This document shows, one piece after another, positions 1-11,463 of a DNA stretch of 64,000 nt. The notes beneath the pieces were generated by a model. It saw only the letters and a program-made list of their open reading frames with translations, was not told where the DNA came from and made no database searches. Source of the stretch: Boesenbergia rotunda (Eukaryota > Streptophyta > Magnoliopsida > Zingiberales > Zingiberaceae); NCBI GenBank assembly GCA_024364735.1, contig JAGFNQ010001607.1, positions 310,001 through 374,000 of the forward strand, in the 5' to 3' direction. How positions within the stretch are numbered: position 1 is the first letter of the stretch; each line of letters opens with the position of its first letter. The translations under genes and the position numbers were made by a program.

Positions 1-209
1 CCACGTGTTCTCACCTCCTCCTTCATGTTTCTTAATCATCGGTTACTTGACAGCTGTTGTCTTCTGGTAACGACCACTGTGACTATTAAGACCCTAATTA
101 CCGTTGTGAACAATAATTATCTAATGACTTTTCTGTTCTGGAAGGAGAAGAGGGTACTTGAAGCCTGACTTTCTTATCCCTACGTTGATCGTTGGGCTCT
201 ACTATCCCG

Positions 210-365
210 AGTCAGTCTCGGAGTCTTATCTCTCGAGCTGACCTCGGGGGGTCTTCATCTATTTTCCTGAGATAGTCTCGGGAGCCCGATTCCTAGTCTG
301 GCCTCGGGGGCCTACTTTTGTTCTTCCGAAATAGTCTCAGGAGCCCGATTTTCGATCTGACCTCA
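210..365. repeat. 60-bp tandem repeat, about three units
   Basis: Units start near 210, 270 and 330. Each has a core like AGTCTCGGGAGCCCGAT followed by a CTGACCTCGGGGG-like stretch. The period is 60 bp and the third unit is partial. GC-rich repeats of this kind are common inside plant LTRs, so this may be LTR debris. Confidence 0.55.
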
Positions 366-496
366 GTGCACTAGTTCGGTGGTCCCTACCACGTAATTTT
401 CCCGTGCCACGTATCCCCCTAGTTGCACATCCCTATCAGGTATAATATTTAGGGCGTGTGTTTTTTTTTTTAACCCAATGCTTAAAAAAATAATTA

Positions 497-513
497 GGGG
501 GGGGGGGGGGGGG
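497..513. repeat. Poly(G) run of 17
   Basis: An uninterrupted run of 17 G follows an A-rich stretch. Its length is uncertain because such runs are prone to sequencing error. Confidence 0.8.
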
Positions 514-1714
514 ATTGAACATGTTGGAAACATCTTGAATTTGTGATGATTTTATTATGGAAAAGAAGGGTGAAATCGTCACCTTAAGCAGCCTTATATA
601 GAGTGACCCCATACATTCTGGAAGAGATTGAATTACGAGGATTTTTTTTTATCTTAGAAGAGGTTAGACATCTAACGAAGTATTTTTATATCCATTAAAA
701 ATTGATCTTAAATCTTATTATAATAATACTCATGTAAATATTAATTATGTCAATCCGTGAACGACACATTTAATGAATTTATTGAAGGTAGATTAGACCA
801 CACGCCTAGCCAAGGATGATTTGTAATATAACTTATGAATGGTAAAATATTTGAAACCCATGATGGATGATCTGTGCATCTTAATTATGGGATGACCTCA
901 GAAAATTTTTCGAGGAAAACTCGAAGTGATTGAATCTGTTGGCAGTTGTAAGCTATGCAGCTAGAGGCCAAGTTAATCGTCCTATCGCTGTATGATAGTC
1001 CCGAGGGTATATCCTCCTCACGCGCTAGTCATAGTATCCGGGTTAATAATCTCCATGATTTACCTACTTCGTGTTAATCCTGGGACGGATTTACAAGGGC
1101 ATTGAGAACGAACGAATAGTCATTTCCCACCTAAAGGCAAAATTAACGTTGACAATGAGTATAATAGTCGAAGGACTACCAGGGAACAAACTTACACAGG
1201 ACAGTTTCTTTAAGAAATTTTAAATTAAAAAAATTATTAATCAGATTGATTGAGTAATATCAAATCTGAAATGACTAACCGGTCCTATGAAAATTTCTCA
1301 TCTGCCACTGCTAAAAAATTCTTGTAAAAAAAATCTAGATAAAGATGAGTGTAAGGGATGCATTCAATTAATTAAGAGGTTTTTGTTTTTGTTTTCCTTT
1401 CAAATTGAAATTAATTTGTGTCGGACTTTGTGGGTTAAGGAGATTCTCGTTGACATAGTGTTGTTTGTTCTTCGTACAAATGAGGTTAGACCAACAACAT
1501 TTGTTAGATTTATGTCTCATCCAATTCAAGAAATATGACATGGCTCCATGTATATAACCTCCACCGCTTGATCGTTTGCTTGTCCGATTGAATGAGTAGT
1601 TTGACAAGGTACTGTCTTGACCATGACCACATCGAAAGAATTAACATATTAGCTAGGTTGGGTTCTCATCCATGGAACGATTTAGTCGAGAAGAAGTGGC
1701 ACTACAAAAATTTC

Positions 1715-2035
1715 ATCGATTAGCGACGGACGGAATCCGTCGCTAAACACTAATAGCGACGGAAAGAGCGCTGTCGGGCGAAAACCCGTTGCAGAGCAAA
1801 GGTAGCGATAGAACCATGAAACCCGTCGCTATTAGCGACGGACACATAAGCCCATAACAAACACCAGAAATATGGGTGACGTGTCCCGGGGAGATTTTAG
1901 TAACGGCCGGTCAAATATCCGTCGCAATTAGCGACGGTCAGTTAAATATCCGTCACTAATCTATCGTAACTAGCGACGGATAGTCAAATATCCGTCGCTA
2001 ATAGCGACGGATTTGGTAAAAATCCGTCGCAAAAT
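1715..2035. repeat. CACTA subterminal repeats, left side
   Basis: Many direct and inverted copies of a 9-10 bp motif, TAGCGACGGA and its complement TCCGTCGCTA. In En/Spm elements such subterminal motifs bind the element-encoded TNPA-type protein; that role is inferred here. Confidence 0.8.
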
Positions 2036-2892
2036 CTGAAAAAATTCCAACAACTGAATTCTGTTTTTTTCCCTTCCCATATATACATTCAATAATATAC
2101 AAATATCCAAACAAAACAAATACAACAAATATATACATTCATATCCAGATCCAACACACATACCAAATATTTCCAAATCGAAACATTCATATCAAATATT
2201 CAATCCAAATTCAAATCCAAACATCCAAATAAACATTCATATCAAATATCCAATCCAAACATTCATATATACATTATACCAAATCCAAATCCTGCACAAT
2301 AGAAGATACATGAATATCCAAACAAAAATAAATACATGAAAAGTCTACAAGAACTGAATACATCAAAAGTCAAAGTAAATACATGAATATCAGAGTTTAG
2401 TAGAGAAATAATACATACATGAATATCAGAGTGAATACTGGATGAAAAGGAAAAATATTCCTGCACAATAGAAAGTAAATAAAAGTTAAATAGAGTCAAT
2501 ATCTAAATATAACTATAATAATGTTAAATCTGTAAATGAAAATTAACAAATAAGAAACAATATTCAATATGCATACCTTTCAAGCGAGTCAATATCTGAA
2601 TTCAACTCTGATAATGTTCAATCTGTAAACGAAAATGAAGTAATAAGAAACAATTACTGATGAATATAATAACAAACTAAATAATTACTGAAAAATATAA
2701 AGAAAAAATATAACATACCACTAAAATATCTCTACTCCTCTGTGGTATCCTAAGGATCCTGTGTCTCCTGAGACTCAAAACGAGAGGCGGGAGGGGCGGG
2801 CATCTGTGTCATGGGCGATAGGTGTTGATGCAGTCTGGTCCGATTGTTGTTTTGGTGTTGACAACGATTTAAGTTTGGTTGAGTAAGAATTG

Positions 2893-3345
2893 AAGAAAAT
2901 CCTGGTGAGTGAAGCTAGGTGAAGAAAATCCTGGTGAGTGAAGCCAGGTCCTAGCGAGTGAAGCTAGGTGGAGAAATCCCGGTGAGTGAAGCCGGGTCCT
3001 AGCGAGTGAAGCTAGGTGGAGAAATCCCGGTGAGTGAAGCCGGGTCCTGGTAAGTGAAGCCGGGTGACTGAAACCCTGGTGAGTGAAGCCAGGTCCTAGC
3101 GAGTGAAGCTAGGTGGAGAAAACCCTGGTGAGTGAAGCCAGGTCCTAGCGAGTGAAGCTAGGTGGAGAAATCCCGGTGAGTGAAGCCGGGTCCTGGTAAG
3201 TGAAGCGGGTGACTGAAATCCCGGTGAGTGAAGCCGGGTCCTGGTAAGTGAAGCCGGGTGACTAAAATCCCGGTGAGTGAAGCCGGGTCCCGGTGAGTGA
3301 AGCCGGGTGACTGAAACCCCGGTGAGTGAAGCCGGGTTGAATTGA
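2893..3345 (+). repeat. Tandem repeat GTGAGTGAAGC(C)-type inside the solo LTR
   Basis: About 20 short units built on GGTGAGTGAAGCCGGGT, alternating with CTAGCGAGTGAAGCTAGG. The flanks of each unit pair with each other (CCGG...CCGGG, CTAG...CTAG), so each could form a tiny hairpin. Confidence 0.8.
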
Positions 3346-3387
3346 ATTGAGGCTGGATCGGTCGGGAGATCGGTTGGCACGGAGTCT

Positions 3388-3845
3388 CTTTGGAGGATCG
3401 ATCAGGTGATCGATCCAGGGAAATCCAGGGAGCCTGATCGTTCTGGTGAACGATCAGGGAGAGAACAGAAGGTTTTCCAACCTTTCTGTTGGAAGGTTTG
3501 ATCGTTCTGATGAACGATCAGTGAGTAGGAGGGAGAAGACCCTGATCGGTCATACGGACCGATCAGGGCCCTCCTGGACCGATCAGGAGAGCCCCTGATC
3601 GGTCCAGGGATGTCCTGATCGGTCAACATGACCGATCAGGACAAGTCCCTGATCGGTCAGTGACCGATCAGGACAAGTCCCTAATCGGTCAGTGACCGAT
3701 CAGGAACCTTTGGGCTGCCTGCGTTTGAAAGAAACCAAGTTCTCTGATCGATCAGGGTGATCGATCAGAGAGGGACTGGATCGATCAGGAGATCACCTGA
3801 TCGATCAGGGTCATCACTGATCGGTCTGGTGACCGATCAGTATCT
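3388..3845. repeat. GATCGGTC / GACCGATC palindrome tract
   Basis: More than a dozen copies of GATCGGTC, GACCGATC, CGATCAGG and TGATCGATC, many paired as short inverted repeats a few bases apart. It follows directly on the GTGAGTGAAGC repeat within the solo LTR. Similar tracts with different cores occur at 9.0-9.9 kb and 22.46-22.61 kb. Confidence 0.75.
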
Positions 3846-5139
3846 GAACATTAATTCAAATGCGCTGTCAGAAGTTTCTGAACGCAACCATACACTGTTC
3901 CATTACCTGTGATGTGCCTTGCTGAGCCTATGTTGGAGTGTGTGCAGGTAACAGGGATGGTGTCAAGCACTCAAGGAAGGAGGAGCCTTCTCTGGAGTGG
4001 TTGTGTGGCCTTGTCAAAGTCTCAACGGGCGATTGGAGCGGCTGGCGACTGACGGAGGCTCAGCTGAAGAGGACTTCAGTGGACTGGGTGCTCAGTGGAG
4101 TTGGTGGGTCAAGCATGGCTCAGTGATATGGCTCAGTGATGCTGATGAGACTTGGCAGTGAGGAAGCACTTAAGAGGAAGCGGCTGAAGAGATCGAAAAG
4201 AAGAGACAACAGAATAGAACAGAAAGAAGCAAGTGTGTTGCTGTGTTTTTTTTGTTGCTGTGAGATCTCTTAGAGCTTACTCTTGAGTGTTCCTGTACAT
4301 CTTTGAGTGAGTCCCTCTCGTATTCTCCTGTGCTTAACCTTGTATCATTCTGAGAAGCTTGTGGAGAGGTTTCTCCACCGAGAAGGAGACTCTGTTCTAT
4401 CCGGGACACCGGGGCTTGATCTGCCGACGATCAAGGGATCGCTCACCTTACGAGCACGCCAAGGAGTAGGGGCAAGTTATCCCCGAACCTTGTACATCGA
4501 GGTGTTAGCGACTGGTTTGGTTTCTGTTTCTGTTCTGCAGTTATTTGGTTTCTGTATTTGTTTCCGCTGCCTAACCCTAACTGCAGAGAAAGATCAAAAA
4601 GAGCCAAAATCTCTTGTCTTGGCTATTCACTCCCCCCTCTCTAGCCCAACAATAGGGTCGCTGCAAAAGCTTGCATGTTTCTTATTATGTCCTCAGTGTG
4701 TGGCTGGCGGGCCCGCAAATCACTCAACTCAGCATCCCTCACTGCGTCCCTTTGAGTCCAGGCTGTGTCCCTCTCAGCCCACGTCGTCTCCATCGACGTG
4801 AGTCGAGTCCGCAGGGCATCATTTTCCTCCCGCAATTGACGAACCTCACTAGAGGAAGAGGAGGAGGATCCTGGACGTCCCCTAACTCCTGGAACTCTCA
4901 TTTGGTCATATGTGATCTTTGCATGAGAGCCCAAGCCATATAGGGCAGTCTTCCTCCTTCCACCGACGACATCATAATAAATCCGATTCACATCATCGGT
5001 GGAAAGAAGCTGTGAATCGTCCCCCTTTGCAGCAGGTTGATACGCATCTGCCTCTACAACTTTAGTGGTCATTGCTTCCTGTGAAATAATATTTAAATTA
5101 ATCTATATAAAATGTCAAAACAAATAAAATATAATTAAC

Positions 5140-5225
5140 CGAGTCCGTCGCTAATAGCGACGGTATTGACCAAGTCCGTCGCTATAGTTAGGGGTTTGAC
5201 CTGAATCACAATATTAGCGACGGAT
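5140..5225. repeat. CACTA subterminal repeats, right side
   Basis: Several copies of TCCGTCGCTA / TAGCGACGG mirror the left subterminal block and lead into the right terminal inverted repeat ending at 5255. Confidence 0.8.
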
Positions 5226-5255
5226 ACAAAGCTATTCGATGATATTTTTGTAGTG

Positions 5256-6200
5256 TGGTCCATTAACAAGTGGTAAAAAGGTGATTCCTTTATCCCAGCG
5301 CCTCTATAAATCTATTTCAGGATCAACACGGACAAGATAATCATAGAGGTTACTAGTCCGGATGTTATAGCTAGATAGGAGGACAGGTATATATATTGAT
5401 TTTGTCAGGTGTTGACTCCCAGACCTCAAGATGATAACACCGCACGGGTTAATTATCAGTCCTTCCCGTGAAGATATAAGGGTTCCAACAAACACTTAGC
5501 AAGTCGTAGTCAATTTCTGCATTATCATTATACAACTAATTAAAACTCGTTGTCTTGCATTCAATCTAAAAATTATTCTTAGGTTCCAACTGATTTAACT
5601 AGTAAAGTATATGGGATGATTGTTGTAGTAGTTGTGGGATCGAAATTTGACAAAAAATTTTATCACCTCTACATACACTTATCAATTTAAATTATTACTG
5701 AACTCACTTTCAATAACGCACGATCGATAATCATGGGGGACTACCACATTTAAAGATCAACCTTAACTTCTATTTTGTTTAAGCTCATACGCATGTGTCT
5801 CTCTCTATATATCTTATCCATTCTTGGAGAAAATATGTCATGTTAATTTAAATAGATATTTAAAAAATCATTTTGATCAATTTTCTTCTTAAAAAGAATC
5901 CTTTTTTTTTTGGTAATTACCAATATGACAAAACTCAAAGATGGAAAACCAAACCCTATCTTTCTCATTGGTCGGAACCAAACCCTAGCTTTCACCCTAA
6001 AGATTAGAAAGGGATATTTCTAACATGTGAAACCCCTTAAGTCGACTTTACGTTGACTTTCTCCCCCAACCACGGAGTAAATGACGGCTGATTAAACCCT
6101 AATCTCCGAGTCTACCATCAATTAATAGCTGTCATCATTACTTTAATAATGAATTAAGGAAAATTTTGCCAACTTCAGGGGCATTGTTGGAAGCTCACGC
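5256..6200. other. Intergenic, upstream of SAUR
   Basis: From 5256 to about 5500 is sequence into which the CACTA element inserted, without recognisable coding. From about 5900 on is the likely promoter region of the SAUR gene, with two AAACCCTA-type teloboxes near 5950-5990. No other gene is seen. Confidence 0.5.
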
Positions 6201-6201
6201 C

Positions 6202-6208
6202 TATAAAA
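6202..6208 (+). promoter_or_regulatory. TATA box of SAUR gene
   Basis: TATAAAA lies 110 bp upstream of the first ATG and precedes a pyrimidine-rich leader, a normal arrangement for an intronless plant SAUR gene. Confidence 0.7.
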
Positions 6209-6317
6209 GCTTTGGCTTCGTCTTCTCGCCTCCCTCCCCTGCTCTTGGATCGGAGATTCGATAAAAAAAAAGGGGGGCGTTATTGCGATTTGTCAAAGGG
6301 GAATTAATTACGGGAAA

Positions 6318-6851
6318 ATGGGAGGGGGAATGGGCAAATGTAGCAAGATCCGGCACATCGTGCGTCTCCGGCATATGCTGCGGCGGTGGCGTCTTCGCGC
6401 GTCGGCGTCGTCGCGGGCGGCGGCGGCGGCGGACGTGCCGTCCGGACACGTGGCGGTGTGCGTGGGGAGCACCTCGCGGCGGTTCGTGGTCCGCGCGTCG
6501 CACCTCAACCACCCCGTCTTCCGGCGGCTGCTCCGGCAGGCGGAGGAGGAGTACGGGTTCTCCTCCGGCCGCCCCGGGCCGCTCTCGCTCCCCTGCGACG
6601 AAGCCCTCTTCGAGCACGCCCTCCGCCTCATCTCCTCTTCCTCCTCCTCCTCCTCCGCCGCCGCCGCGTCTTCCCGCTTCGCCAACTGCAACAACCTCGA
6701 CGACTACTTGGCGCTGCTCTACTCCTCCGCCACCGCCGCCGCAGCCACTCCTTCCTCCTGCTGCTGCGACGTCGGCCGCTGGATGCCGTCGGCCGACGCG
6801 CTTCCGCTCCTCCACGCCCACCGCCTCGCCGAGAAGCGCCTCTTCTGGTGA
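6318..6851 (+). CDS. SAUR-like auxin-responsive protein
   Basis: An intronless 177-residue ORF of the small auxin up RNA (SAUR) family. These cytosolic or plasma-membrane proteins inhibit PP2C.D phosphatases and so promote H+-ATPase-driven cell expansion. The N-terminus has KIRHIVRLRHMLRRWR, typical of one SAUR subgroup. The SAUR core follows (about residues 41-100): VPSGHVAVCVG, RRFVVRASHLNHPVFRRLL, AEEEYGF, then LPCDEALFEHAL. The C-terminal tail is long and Ser/Ala-rich. The first ATG (6318) gives MGGGMGKCSK; the second (6330) gives MGKCSK, the usual family start, so the true start may be 6330. Very high third-position GC is normal for monocot SAURs. The specific SAUR number cannot be assigned. 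Confidence 0.9.
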   Translation: MGGGMGKCSKIRHIVRLRHMLRRWRLRASASSRAAAAADVPSGHVAVCVGSTSRRFVVRASHLNHPVFRRLLRQAEEEYGFSSGRPGPLSLPCDEALFEHALRLISSSSSSSSAAAASSRFANCNNLDDYLALLYSSATAAAATPSSCCCDVGRWMPSADALPLLHAHRLAEKRLFW

Positions 6852-7993
6852 AGCCACCGCTCCACCTGGTTTCCATTTACTAGTATATAATTAATTCTTC
6901 CGACTCACTGAGTCGGATCGCCGGATCGTTGTGCTTGCAATTTTTTTTCTTCCATTTTTCGCCGCTGTAAGATCATGATCAAGCTGATCGAAGAAGGAGG
7001 AGGAAGTAGCGATAGATCGATTAAAATAATTCCCCAGAATCAAAAGAGAGATGGCGAAGAGGCGGCGGCGACTCGGCCGAGTCATCCCTTTGTCGATCGA
7101 AGCGAAGCTGATTCCGAGTCCGAGAAGGCCGAGTTGGAAATTTTTTTACAGAACTCAGAAGGAACGCAGCATGAGAAGAAAGAATCCTTCTCCTGATCTG
7201 TATTTTTTCCATTCATTCTCTCTCTCGCTCTCCATTTCATTCCTTGTAAATATAATTAATTAATTTATCAATGTGATCTTCGGCTTTTATTCATGTGCAA
7301 TTCACTATTCTGTCCTTTAAAATGATTTAATTTTCGACTAATAATTATATTCCAAACTGTACTTCTTCATGAGAAATAAAATAATATTAATGGGGGATTG
7401 TGAAGGATCTGACATATCAGCGAGCACATGGCATGGGGTGTCTTTTTCATACCGCGTCACATGGAGCGGTTCGAAAGAGAGATGGTAAATTGTACCGATT
7501 AATTTTTTAATATTGCCTTTTCGGTGATTTTAATAATTCAAATAATATTATTATTTTTTATTAATTCCCATGTTTGTCGCTTTTTCACGCTTTCGACCCA
7601 TGTTTATTACTTATTATTAGGATGGATGGAGGGATGGAAGATAAGATGAAAAAGAACTAAGAAGGATAGTTTCTTTTGAGGTCCCTATTAAGATTCAAAT
7701 TATATGATCTTTTTATTTATTTATTTATTTATTTAAATATTTTACTGCATCACATACGGTATGACTTGCATTGTCCTTCAAACAGTAGACGTCCAAATTT
7801 TCACGTCTCTCTTATCCTAAATGATGCAAAAATATTATTGTTCGATCCGACCGAGTCAGGTCCCCTTGGCTAGTCTTAATTAAAGTGGTCCTCGTCGCTG
7901 ATAAACAATTTAATTATGATATTAGAATCCAGTTGGAAATTATGTATTATAGACCAATTAAACTGTGCAGATCGGATAGTGATCATATGTTAA
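6852..7993. other. SAUR 3' region and intergenic spacer
   Basis: The first 400 bp are probably the 3' untranslated region and terminator of the SAUR gene (pyrimidine-rich, then an AT-rich AATTAATTAATTT stretch near 7255). The rest is AT-rich with a short TTTA repeat near 7712-7734. No gene is recognised. Confidence 0.45.
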
Positions 7994-8238
7994 GAGCAAT
8001 GATACGGAGAGTGAAAATAGAAGAGTGAAAATCATAGTGAATGATGTGGCATGACGTGGTACTTTACATGCACACGCCCGATTATCGCTTGGACACCATC
8101 GACGGCCTTCGACCGCCGCCCCGAATCAAACTACTACCTGGGGGGGCACGATGAACCCGTCAGAGATCGTGCATGCAAGGTACCACGTCATTCACTATGA
8201 TTTTCACTCTCTTATTTTCACTCTCCCAATCATTATTC
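7994..8238. mobile_element. MITE copy 1 (Mutator-type, 9-bp target duplication)
   Basis: A 245-bp element. Its left end GAGCAATGATACGGAGAGTG pairs with the right end read in reverse, GAATAATGATTGGGAGAGTG, and the pairing continues through GAGTGAAAATCATAGTGAATGA. Perfect 9-bp flanks ATATGTTAA lie at 7985-7993 and 8239-8247. A 9-bp duplication with long inverted termini points to a Mutator-like non-autonomous element. A second copy is at 25218-25471. No coding capacity. Confidence 0.9.
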
Positions 8239-8256
8239 ATATGTTAATCATTATAT

Positions 8257-8660
8257 TGGTAGATATTTTCTTATTCGATGGACTTGTGTGTAAATTTGTA
8301 TCTATGAATATGAATTGAATCTATCTAAAGTGATATAATTTAAGTTTATAAAATTGTGAATTATTGAACGTAGGTTGAATGCGTAAGAATTTTTAACCTA
8401 ATTTGTTATCATCTCGGACTTGATAATAAATTAGTGGCTTATATAAGGAAGAGTTTTCAATGACTTAGGTAATTTTGATAGAATCACCGTTCTTCATTAA
8501 TGACTGTTTACAACGTCGTCAATCTTAATGCCCCTGGAAGATCTCTTTTGCTTGCTTCCGTATATTCTTCCTCCATAGGGATTGCTGAGGCGATGCTAAA
8601 AAATAAGGATTATGTTTTTTCAATCAGATTCCTTGTCATATTTATATTTTACTTTTGTTA
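8257..8660 (+). repeat. Diverged direct repeat, copy 1
   Basis: Shares ordered blocks with 10058-10385: a stretch around ATCTAAAGTGAT, then TAATTTTGAT, AAGATCTCTTTT, CTTCTTCCTCCAT and GGGATTGCT with GCGATGCTAA. The copies are clearly diverged and flank the AATCGATT tract, so they could be an old LTR pair or a simple duplication. Confidence 0.55.
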
Positions 8661-8989
8661 TGTCACGCTTTTCTAAAAACAAGAACTTGTTTGTGTACTT
8701 GTATATCCTACTTTGAATTCTTTTATGTTCTTAGAAGTCATGTCAGATTAGGATTTTTCAAACTTTTTCAATCTGTATCATAGCCTTGACTTTGTTTCTT
8801 CAAATTTCATGGTTCAAAGTTTGGATTTTCGTTTTTTTATTATCATGCTAGATAAGTTTTTCCTACTAATTTGATCGTCGAATTAATATAATAAAAATCC
8901 TATGAAAGGCTTGAGTTTTCAAGTTTTTTGCATTTTCATGAAGAACACGAAGAATAGCGAGCGAACCATCACTTTTTTTTTTTGAAAAC

Positions 8990-9880
8990 TGTTGCATTTG
9001 ATCTAATTTTAGGTCAAATCATGATAGTATAATCGATTGTCTTGGTTGGACAATCGATGACTTAAAATTGCGAACAAAACCATCCAAAAATTGATTGATT
9101 GAATCAATCAGTTGATCCTAATTGATTACCTCAACTTGGTAATCGATTGACACAATGAAGATTGAATATGAAAAAAATTTTAGTCGATTACAAGTTTGAT
9201 TATAACTACCTAATCAATTCGTGATTTTCACCAATCGATTGAAAGCTTTAAAATCAAACACAAAAACGATTGAAATCAATCAAATCAATTGATTAAAGCT
9301 ACCAGAATCGATTAGAATCTTACAAATCGATTAACAACTTTAATTCACGATAAATCGATTGGAATCGATTAGCTTAATTGATTGAGACCATCAATCGATT
9401 AGTAATTTTATCTAATTAGGAATTTTATCCAATCGATTAACAAAAGAAAATCGTAACAAAATCAATTGGAATCGATTAGGAATTTGATTCAATTAGAGCC
9501 TTAATATTGCCACAGGAAAGGTTGAATCGATACCTAATCGATTGAGGTGGCAAATCAATTGACGATTTACGCCAATCAATTAGCAATGTTGAAATCGAGC
9601 ACAGAAAGCTCTTAGATCGATTGACTAAGAACCAGACGATTACCATGAAGTTTCAATCATTTGGATATGTATGAAGTTGACCACATAATGTTCTGTGATT
9701 GATTAGTAGGATCGATAGAGTGAAATCAATCGATTGACATACATTATCAATCGATTAGAGATTCTATAATCACATACAATAGGTTTTGAATTGATTATGG
9801 TAGTCGATTGGGTAACACCAATTGATTGTGATATGGTATTAATTGATCGATAAACATAATTATTGAATAATTAAGGTTGA
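8990..9880. repeat. AATCGATT-rich tract
   Basis: About 40 exact or near copies of ATCGATTG / AATCGATT / CAATTGATT, a self-complementary core, spaced 10-30 bp apart in AT-rich sequence. It resembles in design the GATCGGTC tract (3.4-3.8 kb) and the CAGTCGACTG tract (22.5 kb), both of which sit in Copia-like LTRs, so it may be LTR-derived. Confidence 0.65.
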
Positions 9881-10057
9881 TTACGTGTGTATCGGTTCAA
9901 TTAAAGTTACTAGTGTAAATTGATTAAAACTATAACTTATTTAATATATATACACCGATGAAATTAATGGATCAATTTACAGGGGTATTTTGTACCTATA
10001 AAGTTGATATTAACTAAAATTTTAGTTATATTCATATGCCACTCACATATAATCTAA

Positions 10058-10385
10058 ATCGGAGATTATTGAATATTTCTTTATTCATTGGGCTTATTTC
10101 TAATTTGTACATGTGAATGAGAGCTGAATCCATCTAAAGTGATCCAACTTAAGTTTGAATATGTGTTTCTTTGTTCGCTGGGCTTATTTGTTGGACTTAT
10201 TCGTTGGGTGATTATTAGTAATTTTGATGAAACTCTCATTCTAACACCCTTAGAAGATCTCTTTTACTTTCTTTTGCATCTTCTTCCTCCATGGGGATTG
10301 CTCAGACGATGCTAAATGTTAACATCTATGACTCTTCAATCAAATTTCTTACCTATTTATGTTTTAATTACTTTAGTTATTATAC
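10058..10385 (+). repeat. Diverged direct repeat, copy 2
   Basis: Counterpart of 8257-8660 in the same orientation. The best-conserved part is AGAAGATCTCTTTTACTTTC through CCTCCATGGGGATTGCT. Confidence 0.55.
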
Positions 10386-11463
10386 GTATTGGTAACAATT
10401 ATTCAGTGACATGCATGGGAGACATTGATGGAGAAATTTGATTAAGATGGTGGTTAGATATGGTTAGCGAGAGATTATAATTTAACTAATTAACAGCTAA
10501 GCATGGATAGCGTGACATGTCAACGTCAAGGGCATCCTGGAGTACACGAGAGCAGTACACCAAGGACGACCCATCCAGCCATCCTGATGAGCAGGAAATG
10601 GGTCGAATAATGACGTGGCTGGTTACCATTTTAATAGTTAAAAATGGCAACTAGTTAAAATAGCCATCATAATTTAAATCGCAGAAATAGCCTCGTCTCC
10701 TCGATCGGTTTGCAGGAAAACAAAATTGTGAGCTAGTTAACATAAATAAATCACTACAATAAATAATATTAGGATGCCTTTAAATAAATTGGTATAAAAA
10801 GTCCAGAGAAAAAAAATTATTTTGGCATCTTGAATAAAACGATCCTAGCTACGATTAATAATTTTATGGGGAAAAAAAGAGATTATTATCCAACAATCAT
10901 CACTCACCCTACACACAATGACAAATGACAGATGTTACGTGCAATGGTGCAATCACATGACATCTTCATAATTTCTCATGTATTTAAAGATTGAATCATA
11001 ATTTCAGCCGAAGGCAACTTAAAAAAATAAAAAAAATGACAAATGACATGATTTACGAGTGTTAAGTGTATATATAAACTGCAATTGTACAGGAACGTCT
11101 CACCAAACGTACACACGTACGTTCTTCAATATTATTGATATTGGTTGTTGCTCTTCCTCTTCGTAACGTCCCAAATTATGACTTGGCTTGAAAGGATCGT
11201 ATCGTAGGCACGTCGTGAGTTATGCACGACGAGGACACAGCAGCTACCATTTCCATCAATATTATAATTATTTATTTGGCATTTAATTAACTACCAATAA
11301 TTTGTCCATAAATTTAAAAATTAAATCTCGCATCAGTTTATTATTTATATATTTATACAGAGAGTATTTATTTATTTTGTTATTATTATTATCATTTTCC
11401 CCTGCTGCATTACAATTTCTCATACGTGGACGTGGGCGTGCGGTTTGGCGGCGCGTGCCTGAG
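10386..11463. other. Intergenic spacer downstream of second SAUR
   Basis: AT-rich, with one GC-richer patch near 10520-10620. The last few hundred bases would be the 3' region of the minus-strand SAUR gene. No gene or recognisable transposon end is seen. Confidence 0.45.

Larger units (their letters stand above)
1..1696. other. Gene-free flank
   Basis: I recognise no gene here. It holds a short 60-bp tandem repeat, a poly-G run and otherwise AT-rich unique-looking sequence. The short open frames near 1.3-1.6 kb overlap on both strands and have no recognisable motif, so I do not call them. Confidence 0.5.
2823..4651 (+). mobile_element. Solo LTR (Copia-like) nested in the CACTA element
   Basis: It begins TGTTGATGCAG and ends TAGCCCAACA, so the ends are TGTTG...CAACA. 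The 5-bp duplication ATAGG lies on both sides (2818-2822 and 4652-4656). No gag, pol or second LTR is present, so this is a solo LTR of 1,829 bp left by LTR-LTR recombination. The 3' third contains GAGAGGTTTCTCCACC and TGGCTATTCACTCC segments that recur in the LTR at 22.7-22.97 kb, so the two belong to related families. Confidence 0.88.
2750..5072 (-). pseudogene. CACTA-encoded protein (plant transposase 24-like), split by an LTR
   Basis: The ORF starts with ATG at 5072 and runs to the LTR insertion at 4652. Its middle shows GGRRKTALYGLGSHAK, resembling the conserved GLG region of plant Ptta/En/Spm transposon proteins. This is followed by a serine run and a coiled-coil-like stretch rich in REEN and RLTSMETTW. 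Coding sense resumes in the same frame on the other side of the LTR (below 2818) and reaches a stop at 2750-2752, so the original product would be about 165 residues. As it stands, the frame enters the LTR and stops after a few codons. This is a CACTA accessory protein rather than a catalytic transposase. The family call is from memory of the motif. Confidence 0.65.
1700..5255 (-). mobile_element. CACTA (En/Spm-type) DNA transposon with both ends
   Basis: The left end reads CACTACAAAAATTTCATCG and the right end is its inverted counterpart, finishing in GTAGTG. The element is flanked on both sides by the 3-bp duplication TGG (1697-1699 and 5256-5258), as expected for CACTA elements. Subterminal regions are packed with AGCGACGGA / TCCGTCGCT motifs in both orientations, also typical. 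Inside is one transposon ORF on the minus strand and a nested solo LTR (2823-4651). No DDE transposase domain is visible, so it is probably a non-autonomous derivative about 1.7 kb long without the LTR. Confidence 0.92.

Noticed and set aside
1287..1607. Two overlapping short ORFs on opposite strands
   Set aside because: AT-rich, no motif, no promoter or splice support.
3096..3629. Open frames in the tandem repeat of the solo LTR
   Set aside because: Repetitive HSPG-type translations of the repeat units, no start context or homology.
2893..3845. CRISPR-like array of short repeats
   Set aside because: Repeat units are 17-25 bp with no unique spacers of uniform length, in a plant LTR; tandem/palindromic repeat, not CRISPR.
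6201..6894. Long open frames overlapping the SAUR gene on both strands
   Set aside because: They are Arg/Gly/Pro-rich shadows of a GC-rich coding region; only the frame with the SAUR core makes sense.
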